A stretch of DNA of 5,505 bases from Deltaproteobacteria bacterium. GTDB taxonomy: Bacteria; Desulfobacterota_B; Binatia; Binatales; Binataceae. Below, in pieces: positions 1 through 5,505 of the stretch (positions within the stretch are counted from its first letter, which is position 1; each line of letters starts with the position of its first letter). The translations under genes were made by a program, and so were the position numbers. The stretch is from positions 1-5,505 of the forward strand of contig JAKAVX010000211.1 of the NCBI GenBank assembly GCA_021827465.1, given 5' to 3'. The notes beneath the pieces were generated by a model. It saw only the letters and a program-made list of their open reading frames with translations, did not search any database and had not been told where the DNA came from.

Positions 1-2817
1 CTCGAAGTGCGAGATCATCATGATCGAATTGCGCATCGTTATACCGAACAGCGTGACAAATCCAACCATAGATCCCAGAGAGAGCCATCCGCCGGTCGCG
101 AGCGCGGCGAGCACACCGCCAACGAAGGCGAAGGGAACATTCACCAGCACCAGCATCAGGTTCCTGACATTGCCAAACGCGATAAAGAGCAGGCACACGA
201 TGCCGACGGCCGCGATCAGGGAGTTAACCAGAATGTCATGTTCGGATTGCGCGCGCGCCTCGGCTGCGCCGCCAAACTCGATATAAGTGCCACTGGCGAG
301 CGTGACGTGCTGGCGTATTTCGCGCTCGGCGGTTGCGACAAAAGATGTGAGGTCGCTGCCTCGGATATTGCAAGTAACAATCTGCAGGCGCCGCGCGCCG
401 TCGTGCAAAATCGCGTAGCGTCCCGCTCCGGAGGCCACGGAAGCCAGCTCGGTCAACGGCAGGAGTTGGCTTTCGGCGTTGCGCAACATCAGATCTCGGA
501 CGCTCTCGGGCCGCCGCCGGTCTTCGGGGTCCAGTATCACGGTGACGTCAAAGAACCGGTTGCCGTCGTAAACCTGGGCAACGTCGGAACCTTGATAGGC
601 GGTGCGGATTGCGTCGAGAACGTCCGCCGGCCGGAAGCCGAATTGCACCAGCTTTGCCGGCTTAAGCCGCACGACCGTCTGCGGCATTCCGCCCGGCGAC
701 TGCACGCGGACATCGGTTGCGCCTCGGATCCGCGATAGCGCCGCCGCGACTTGGCTCGCTGCGCGATCGAGAACGTCGAGATCGCTGCCGAAGATTTTCA
801 CCACCACGTCCGCCTGCTCACCTGAAAGAGTCTCTTCGATTCGCTCGGTGAGAAAGGAGTTCATCGAGAAGTCATAGCCGGGAAAACTCGCCAGCGTTTT
901 TCTCAGGTCGTTCTCGATATCGTCGACATCTTTGCCGCCAAGCGGCTTCAATCTTACGTCGAACTCGCTCTCATGCGGTCCGAGCGTGTCCTCGCCAAGT
1001 TCCGCGCGGCCGATCCTCTGGGCGACGCTCTCCACGTGCGGATTTCGCAACAACGCTCGCGTCACTTCCGCTCCCATGCGCATCGATTCCGGAAGCGAAG
1101 TGCCCGGCACCGCGACCATGTGCAGCACGAAGCTGCGTTCCTGCAACTCGGGCAGAAAACTTCCTCCGAAGAATGGCAGTACGCCGACAGCGAGCAGGCA
1201 CAGAACGACCGTACCACCAATCACCAGATCGAGATTCTCAAATGCGCTCTCGAGCATCCGGCGATGCGCCGTCTTCAACCAGCGCACGAAGGCGGTCTCG
1301 GGCGCAGCGTCGGCATTCGGCAGCATCATCAGACACAGCGCCGGCGTGACAGTCAGCGCGACCCCAAGCGACGCCATGATCGCCAGGATGTAAGCCCATC
1401 CGAGCGGCGCGAAGATGCGCCCCTGCACCCCCGACATCACCAGCACGGGCAGAAAGACCAGCGCCACGACGAAGGTCGCGTAGACGACCGCACTGCGCAC
1501 TTCAAGCGACGCTTGCAGAATGACCTCCAGTGCACCTCGCGGATTTCCAGACGAGCGATTTTCGTTGAGGCGTCGGAAGACATTCTCAACATCGATTATC
1601 GCGTCGTCGACCACCTCACCGATCGCAATCGCGAGTCCGCCGAGCGTCAGCGTGTTGAGGGTCACGCCGATGCGCTGCAGGACTATCATCGCAATCAGAA
1701 GTGAGAGCGGAATCGCGGTCAAGGAAATAAAAGCGGTTCGAAGATTGTACAGAAAGAACGCGAGAACAATTGCCACCAGCAGGCCGCCAAAGAGCAGCGA
1801 AAAGCGCACGTTGCGGATGGTGGTTTCGACGAAACTCGCCGCGCGAAACAGACCGGGACTGATGGCGATACCCTCGCGCTTGAACACGGGCGCAAGGTCA
1901 CTCAACGCACGGTCGACGCCCTGCGTGACTTCAAGTGCGTTGGCGCCGTACTGGATCGAGACTTGAGCTATCACGCCGGGTTTGCCCATGATCAGGGCTC
2001 CGCTGATCGGCGGGGCCGGCGCCCATCGCACACTCGCCACATCGTTCAGCCGAACGCTGACTCCATCCTGATGCGCGATTACGGTCTCGCCCAACTGGTC
2101 GGGTGTGATCGACTGGCCCTCGCTGTGAATCACGATGCGCTGGTTCGCGGTTTCGATGAAGCCCGCGCCGCGGATGCCGGTCGAGGAGCGGGCCGCGGCC
2201 AGAACATCGGTGATTCCCATCCGGTATTCGAGCAGGCGCGTCGGTCTGACCTGCACCTGGAGCTCGCGCTCGTCACCCCCGTAGATCGAGACATGCGCGA
2301 CTCCCGGTACGGCGAGCAGGCGCGGCTGGAGCGTCCAGTCGGCGAAGGTGCGAAGTCCCATCAGCGAGCGCGTCGGGGACGTCAGGCCGATATCCATTAT
2401 CACGGCGGTCGCGGAGGTGAGCGGCGCCATCGTGGGTGCGGCCACTCCATTGGGCATCTGGCTCATGATCTGCAAAAGACGCTCACGCACCATCTGCCGC
2501 GCGCGGTAAATGTCGGTCCGGCCCTGGAAAATCACTGTTATTACCGAAAGGCCCTGAATCGACTGCGAGCGAATCGATTGCAGGCCGACCGTACCAACCA
2601 GAGCGTTTTCGATCCGCTGCGTGACCAGGGTTTCGACCTGCTGCGCCGAAAATCCCGGCGCTTCCGTCTGAATGGCGACTTGCGGCGGGGCAAACTCGGG
2701 AAACACCCCCAGCTTCGCATGCTCGGTAACGTAGAGGCCGTAAAGCACCGCCATACAGGCGAGTGCGACTACGACGCCGCGCAAGCGCAATGAGAATCCA
2801 ACTATCGCTTTGAGCAT
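1..2817 (-). CDS. CzcA/CusA-type (HME-RND) efflux permease, C-terminus cut by window edge
   Basis: Inner-membrane proton-driven pump of a tripartite RND efflux system. I translated the minus strand from ATG at 2817; it is open for 939 codons to base 1. It shows TM1 at about residues 14-31, a first periplasmic porter domain to about 335, TM2-TM6 at about 339-495, TM7 at about 530-550, a second periplasmic domain to about 860, then TM8-TM10. Family members are roughly 1,020-1,060 residues, so TM11-TM12 are missing beyond the edge. TM4 carries GEVVDDAIIDVENVFRRL (400-417), matching the HME-RND proton-relay segment (D404 and E411 align with CzcA D408 and E415). PGTSLPE (571-577) and SGEQADVVVKIFG (665-677) are also family-like. 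It begins 23 bases after the adaptor stop, behind a weak GGCGGA. Metal export is inferred from the family; the substrate is unproven. No symbol is given because orthology to CzcA or CusA is not shown. Confidence 0.95.
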   Translation of the reverse strand, partial: MLKAIVGFSLRLRGVVVALACMAVLYGLYVTEHAKLGVFPEFAPPQVAIQTEAPGFSAQQVETLVTQRIENALVGTVGLQSIRSQSIQGLSVITVIFQGRTDIYRARQMVRERLLQIMSQMPNGVAAPTMAPLTSATAVIMDIGLTSPTRSLMGLRTFADWTLQPRLLAVPGVAHVSIYGGDERELQVQVRPTRLLEYRMGITDVLAAARSSTGIRGAGFIETANQRIVIHSEGQSITPDQLGETVIAHQDGVSVRLNDVASVRWAPAPPISGALIMGKPGVIAQVSIQYGANALEVTQGVDRALSDLAPVFKREGIAISPGLFRAASFVETTIRNVRFSLLFGGLLVAIVLAFFLYNLRTAFISLTAIPLSLLIAMIVLQRIGVTLNTLTLGGLAIAIGEVVDDAIIDVENVFRRLNENRSSGNPRGALEVILQASLEVRSAVVYATFVVALVFLPVLVMSGVQGRIFAPLGWAYILAIMASLGVALTVTPALCLMMLPNADAAPETAFVRWLKTAHRRMLESAFENLDLVIGGTVVLCLLAVGVLPFFGGSFLPELQERSFVLHMVAVPGTSLPESMRMGAEVTRALLRNPHVESVAQRIGRAELGEDTLGPHESEFDVRLKPLGGKDVDDIENDLRKTLASFPGYDFSMNSFLTERIEETLSGEQADVVVKIFGSDLDVLDRAASQVAAALSRIRGATDVRVQSPGGMPQTVVRLKPAKLVQFGFRPADVLDAIRTAYQGSDVAQVYDGNRFFDVTVILDPEDRRRPESVRDLMLRNAESQLLPLTELASVASGAGRYAILHDGARRLQIVTCNIRGSDLTSFVATAEREIRQHVTLASGTYIEFGGAAEARAQSEHDILVNSLIAAVGIVCLLFIAFGNVRNLMLVLVNVPFAFVGGVLAALATGGWLSLGSMVGFVTLFGITMRNSIMMISHFE

Positions 2818-2826
2818 TCGAAGAGG

Positions 2827-2832
2827 TCCGCC
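2827..2832 (-). promoter_or_regulatory. Weak ribosome-binding site of the permease gene
   Basis: GGCGGA lies 9 bases before the permease ATG, inside the 23-base gap after the adaptor stop. It is a poor Shine-Dalgarno match, so permease translation may depend on ribosomes arriving from the adaptor gene. The ATG at 2817 is favoured because the hydrophobic TM1 begins about 13 residues later, as in RND permeases. Confidence 0.4.
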
Positions 2833-2840
2833 TGTCTGCG

Positions 2841-3857
2841 CTAGTCCTGAACTTGGATTTCCGACTTGTATTCTTCGGATAGAAGCGTCTGGGCACCGGT
2901 GACCACGACGCGGTCTCCCGCGGCAAAATTAGTACTCACAAACCATCCCTTTGCGATCGGATCGCCGATCGAAACCATACGCCGCTCGAATTTGGTCGGT
3001 GCGGTTTGCACGTAAGCCCACGCGGCACCTCCCGTGCGGACCACTGCGACGCTTGGCACCATCACGCCCCGCTGCGAGGCGGCGGAAGATTCCAGGCGCG
3101 CGGTAACCGCGGCTCCGGGGCGAAGCGGAAAATTCTGCGCCGCGAGGCGAAGCATGAAGCCCTGGCCTTGAAGATTAGGATTGACGGTGGGTGCATACCA
3201 TATCAATTGCGCCGCAAGCGGACGGGCGTAACCCAATATCGTTATCACCGCTCGCTTGGGTACGTTTGCGAAGGATTCGCCCGCTGGAATCGCTACTCGA
3301 ATTATCGCCGCATCGCGCCTGATCAACGCGTCGACAAGTTCCCCGCGTGCGGCGGGCGCCATCGTCGCGATCGCGCCGCCCCATTCGTTTGCCAGGCGCA
3401 AACCGATCAGATTGAGGTGCGCCTGGTCGGACCGGAATTTGGCCTGCGCGGTTTGAAGGTCCTTGAGCGATATATTCTGCTTCTCGGAATGAAGCAGCTT
3501 GGTGCGCGCGTATTCGGCCTGCGACGCGTCGAGCGCCGCACGGGCCGCGTTCAATTGAGCGTCGAGCGCCGCCAGCGAAGCAGGATCGAGAATGGCACCG
3601 TACGCCGTCACTTCACGCACATGCGCAATAGGCGCTAGCACCTCGGTTTTGAGCCCGCCGCGCGCCTGCTGCTCGCGGCTGAGGCTGACAATGACGTCAC
3701 CGTTCGGGCTGTGCGACAGATTGGGCACGGTCGTTGTGATCTGTTCTTCCTCGTCGTCCGCGTCGCGGTGGCTCGAAACGAACAGCCAGACCAGCACGAT
3801 GATCATCGTAAGCATCACGACCGCCAGCGTGACCAGTCGAGAGCGTTTAGTGTCCAC
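2841..3857 (-). CDS. RND efflux periplasmic adaptor subunit (CzcB/CusB/HlyD-type membrane fusion protein)
   Basis: Membrane fusion protein that would bridge the permease and the outer-membrane channel in the periplasm. It has 338 residues with a GTG start. The N-terminus is an uncleaved-type anchor: basic MDTKRSR, then a hydrophobic segment at about 8-27, followed by an acidic patch DADDEEE (32-38). A short alpha-hairpin lies at about 93-157 (two Ala/Leu-rich helices split near EKQNIS). Beta-barrel and membrane-proximal regions follow, with LRPGAAVTARLE (245-256), VMVPSVAVVRTGG (265-277) and a C-terminal GDRVVVTGAQTLLSEE (314-329), all typical of the family. No biotinyl-lipoyl signature is obvious around the hairpin and the protein has no cysteine. 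At 338 residues it is shorter than CusB (about 400). The start overlaps the end of the outer-membrane gene by 11 bases. Substrate cannot be read from this subunit. Confidence 0.93.
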   Translation of the reverse strand: MDTKRSRLVTLAVVMLTMIIVLVWLFVSSHRDADDEEEQITTTVPNLSHSPNGDVIVSLSREQQARGGLKTEVLAPIAHVREVTAYGAILDPASLAALDAQLNAARAALDASQAEYARTKLLHSEKQNISLKDLQTAQAKFRSDQAHLNLIGLRLANEWGGAIATMAPAARGELVDALIRRDAAIIRVAIPAGESFANVPKRAVITILGYARPLAAQLIWYAPTVNPNLQGQGFMLRLAAQNFPLRPGAAVTARLESSAASQRGVMVPSVAVVRTGGAAWAYVQTAPTKFERRMVSIGDPIAKGWFVSTNFAAGDRVVVTGAQTLLSEEYKSEIQVQD

Positions 3858-5280
3858 TCACTTTCACCTCACTGTCGGCGGGTGGCGGAAACGTAAACGA
3901 GCTTGCGGCGCCAGGGTCGAGCGGCCGCTGCATCGAGTCCTCCAGCGTGCCGAGCGCGCTTTGCGCGCCGGCCACCGCCTCGAGCAGCGTTCGTCGTGCC
4001 GCTAGCTCCTGCAGGCGGGTTACGGCAAGTGTGATGGAGTCGCTTTCACCGACAGCCGCAGCGCGGGAGCCCTGCTCGTATCGTCGCGCCTGATAGCTCG
4101 CGGCGCTTCGTGCGGCTTCGAGCGAGGCTAACGCACCCCTGTAGTCGATGAGAGCGGAGCGCGCTTGAGCAATAATACCCGCCTGCATCGCCAGAAACTG
4201 TGCGGCGACCTTTTCGCGCCGCGCCTTCGCTACTGCGATCGGTCCTTGGTTCTGATTGAAAATGGGCAGCTCTGCCGACGGTCCCAGCTCGAAGATATTC
4301 TCCCCCCCTTCCCATGAATAACCGCCGGCCAGATTGAAGTCCGGATATTGTTTCGCGATTTCGAGCTTGAGCCCCTCATCCGCGGCAGCATATTGGTCCA
4401 GTTCGCGGCGCAAATCGATTCGGTTGAGCAGCGCCAGGCCCTGAACCGTATCGGGTGTGAGAGTTCGCTCGTCGGGCGGGCTGCCAAGCGCAGTCCACTC
4501 AAGCTTCGAGCCGGCGAGCGCCGCCACGGGCACTCCTATAGCGGCTGCCAGGGCGTTGCGATCCCCAGCCATACGCGCTTTCGCCTCGGCGGTCCTTAGG
4601 CGTGCATCTTGTAAACTGCTCAGCGCCAGGTCGAGTTCGGGCCGCGACGCCTCGCCAGCCTTGACTCGCGCAGCGACCAGAGTCGAAGTCAGTGCCAGCG
4701 CGTCCTGTTCTTGCGCCGCTAGCCTGCTGCCACGCTCATCGAGCAGATAACGCAGCAGCGCCGCGCGAATCCGGCTTCGAACCCTCCATGAGGTCTCACC
4801 TGCGGCCAGCCGCGCCGCATCGGCCAATCGCTCCGCCCGAGCGATTCGGTAACCGCGCTTTCCGGCGGTTACGATCGGCAGATCGAGAGAGAAACTGCCG
4901 AGCGCCCACGGAACAACGTTCGGAGCGCTCCGTACGTCGTACTCAGGACCAAGTCCAATTATCGGATTGGGCCTTGCTCCCGCGGTCACGACCCCAGCGT
5001 CGGCACCTCGAACTTGCGCCGCGGCCACTGCCATGTCGGGACTGAAGTAGAAGCCGGCAAGTGTAAGTGTCTCGAGATTCCAATCGCCCGGCGGACAGGC
5101 GGAAGACTGTGCTATGCCATTGGCCTTGAGGTAGGCACACAGCCCCGGATTCACGAGCGAACGGCTTTCGAATTGCTGCGCGAGTTCGGCAGGATTGAGC
5201 GGCGCGGGCTGGTAAGTGGCGCAGCCGCAGAATACGCATGCCAACAACGTGGCGACTCCCGCTATCGTCTTACGATGCAC
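3847..5280 (-). CDS. RND efflux outer-membrane lipoprotein (TolC/CzcC-type outer membrane factor)
   Basis: Outer-membrane channel subunit, expected to act as a trimer spanning the outer membrane and periplasm. It has 477 residues, usual for the family. The signal peptide is lipoprotein-like: basic MHRK, a hydrophobic stretch 6-17, then cysteines at 15, 18 and 20. C20, followed by ATYQPAPL, is where family members usually carry the acylated Cys, although LLAC at 12-15 fits a lipobox better. Two TolC-type halves are visible: GARPNPIIGLGPEY (101-114) and LDLPIVTAGKRGYRIARAE (132-150) in the first; NRIDLRREL (286-294), QYPDFNLAGGYSWEGG (311-326) and ELPIFNQNQGPIAVAKARR (337-355) in the second. 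Each is followed by long Ala-rich helices. The start is GTG: an in-frame TGA lies 8 codons upstream (5302-5304) with no ATG between. This GTG has no good Shine-Dalgarno and probably depends on the leader ORF just upstream. It is the first gene of the efflux operon. Confidence 0.94.
   Translation of the reverse strand: MHRKTIAGVATLLACVFCGCATYQPAPLNPAELAQQFESRSLVNPGLCAYLKANGIAQSSACPPGDWNLETLTLAGFYFSPDMAVAAAQVRGADAGVVTAGARPNPIIGLGPEYDVRSAPNVVPWALGSFSLDLPIVTAGKRGYRIARAERLADAARLAAGETSWRVRSRIRAALLRYLLDERGSRLAAQEQDALALTSTLVAARVKAGEASRPELDLALSSLQDARLRTAEAKARMAGDRNALAAAIGVPVAALAGSKLEWTALGSPPDERTLTPDTVQGLALLNRIDLRRELDQYAAADEGLKLEIAKQYPDFNLAGGYSWEGGENIFELGPSAELPIFNQNQGPIAVAKARREKVAAQFLAMQAGIIAQARSALIDYRGALASLEAARSAASYQARRYEQGSRAAAVGESDSITLAVTRLQELAARRTLLEAVAGAQSALGTLEDSMQRPLDPGAASSFTFPPPADSEVKVSGH
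3865..3870 (-). promoter_or_regulatory. Shine-Dalgarno for the adaptor GTG start, inside the upstream gene
   Basis: GAGGTG lies 7 bases before the GTG at 3857 and falls within the last codons of the outer-membrane gene. It supports the GTG start and the 11-base gene overlap, and suggests translational coupling of the two genes. Confidence 0.7.
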
Positions 5281-5293
5281 TGCACTCGCGGGC

Positions 5294-5332
5294 CTATGAA
5301 ATCAGAAAAGCCGCAAAGCATTCACGTTGCAT
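5294..5332 (-). CDS. Possible 12-residue leader peptide (MQRECFAAFLIS)
   Basis: An ATG at 5332 opens 12 codons and ends at TAG (5294-5296), leaving 13 bases before the GTG of the outer-membrane gene. It is the only start in this area with a strong ribosome-binding site (AGGAGG, 7-base spacing). Seen directly: the start, stop and site. Inferred: ribosomes terminating here could re-initiate at the nearby GTG. The alternative is that ATG 5332 is the true start of the outer-membrane gene and a one-base indel between about 5296 and 5304 breaks the frame; joining the frames would put an extra 16-18 residues before the signal peptide. No attenuator-type run of one amino acid is present. Confidence 0.4.
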   Translation of the reverse strand: MQRECFAAFLIS

Positions 5333-5339
5333 GTTTTAA

Positions 5340-5345
5340 CCTCCT
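5340..5345 (-). promoter_or_regulatory. Perfect Shine-Dalgarno AGGAGG upstream of the efflux operon
   Basis: AGGAGG on the minus strand, followed by TTAAAAC and ATG at 5332. It is the strongest ribosome-binding site in the window and lies 59 bases before the outer-membrane GTG, too far to serve that start directly. It therefore points to translation beginning at 5332. Confidence 0.65.
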
Positions 5346-5360
5346 GCGTGCGGCCACGGC

Positions 5361-5391
5361 CGATCCGAGTTCGTCGAGTAGCCGCGGATCG
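5361..5391. repeat. Inverted repeat, 7-bp arms, 17-base spacer
   Basis: CGATCCG at 5361-5367 pairs with CGGATCG at 5385-5391. It sits 15 bases upstream of the operon's Shine-Dalgarno, in the place where an operator or 5'-leader hairpin could lie. There is no U-tract, so it is not terminator-like. Short GC-rich arms of this kind can arise by chance. Confidence 0.35.
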
Positions 5392-5400
5392 AATCGATTC
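5391..5400. repeat. Perfect 10-bp palindrome GAATCGATTC
   Basis: GAATCGATTC equals its own reverse complement and abuts the right arm of the inverted repeat at 5361-5391. It is a candidate half of a regulator-binding site upstream of the efflux operon. No regulator gene is in the window to link it to. Confidence 0.3.
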
Positions 5401-5505
5401 AACCGCCGCGACCAGGGCGGCCACTGCGGTACGCGGGCGAGAGCCAGGCGGTTTGGCTCAACAATGCGCGCGCCCGTTCATGCCCTACGAAATCACGCGT
5501 TACTT

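Larger units (their letters stand above)
5346..5505. other. Upstream region without a confident gene
   Basis: This region probably contains the operon promoter, but I could not assign convincing -35/-10 boxes. On the minus strand one frame is open from 5503 to a TGA at 5399-5401 (34 codons from the window edge). A second frame is open from 5477 to a TGA at 5322-5324 (51 codons, no ATG, GTG or TTG near its beginning). They could be remnants of an upstream gene or chance open frames in GC-rich DNA. Confidence 0.4.

Noticed and set aside
7..738. Plus-strand 243-codon open frame
   Set aside because: It lies antisense to the permease, whose minus-strand frame has clear RND motifs throughout. The translation is low-complexity and rich in Arg/His/Gln, typical of a shadow frame in GC-rich DNA.
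973..1704. Plus-strand 243-codon open frame
   Set aside because: Antisense to permease TM4-TM7 and the second periplasmic domain; His/Arg/Gln-rich shadow without motifs.
1963..2793. Plus-strand 276-codon open frame
   Set aside because: Antisense to the N-terminal third of the permease; Arg/His-rich with no recognisable domain, so a shadow frame.
2818..2840. Possible terminator or regulatory element between adaptor and permease
   Set aside because: Only 23 bases, with no hairpin or T-run; it is an ordinary intra-operon spacer.
3006..3638. Plus-strand 210-codon open frame
   Set aside because: Antisense to the adaptor gene, which has a good start, ribosome-binding site and family motifs; the plus translation shows none.
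5371..5402. Possible sigma70 promoter on the minus strand (TTGAAT, 17-base spacer, ACTCGA)
   Set aside because: The -35-like box is acceptable but the -10 match is poor, and such matches are common by chance.
5296..5505. Plus-strand open frame starting MKSEKPQSIH and running 70 codons off the right edge, as a possible divergent gene
   Set aside because: It has no Shine-Dalgarno, becomes Ser/Arg-rich low complexity, has weak third-position GC bias, and overlaps the strong minus-strand AGGAGG/ATG. Sequence beyond the edge would be needed to revive it.

Overview
The window holds most of one tripartite heavy-metal-type RND (HME-RND) efflux operon, entirely on the minus strand. In transcription order, from right to left, it contains a short upstream region with a possible 12-codon leader ORF, a TolC/CzcC-type outer-membrane lipoprotein (3847-5280), a CzcB/CusB-type periplasmic adaptor (2841-3857), and a CzcA/CusA-type inner-membrane permease that starts at 2817 and runs off the left edge after 939 codons. 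The order is that of classical czcCBA operons.

A three-part envelope-spanning pump implies a diderm (Gram-negative) bacterium. The GC-rich sequence, GTG starts on the first two genes and pump subtype would suit a proteobacterium, acidobacterium or related environmental lineage, but nothing here fixes the taxon.

The genes are packed for coordinated expression. The outer-membrane gene overlaps the adaptor by 11 bases, with the adaptor's Shine-Dalgarno lying inside the upstream gene. Only 23 bases separate the adaptor stop from the permease start. The permease would use the proton gradient to drive transport, the adaptor would dock it to the outer-membrane trimer, and substrate would leave through the outer-membrane channel. 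Metal export is the family-level expectation, but the substrate is not decided by the sequence. The permease lacks two of the three CusA copper-site methionines at my hand-aligned positions and has an unusually acid-rich TM4, so a Cu(I)/Ag(I) CusA assignment is not supported.

The most notable local feature is just upstream of the first gene. A perfect AGGAGG sits 7 bases before an ATG that opens a 12-codon ORF. That ORF stops 13 bases before the GTG of the outer-membrane gene, which has no good ribosome-binding site of its own. This looks like a leader peptide that couples translation, or else a mis-framed true start. Upstream of it are a 7-bp-arm inverted repeat and a 10-bp palindrome. The remaining 5346-5505 region has no confident gene. 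I found no RNA genes, CRISPR, mobile elements or terminator. I did not find a clearly new system; the window is an accessory efflux operon of a less-characterised HME-RND subtype.
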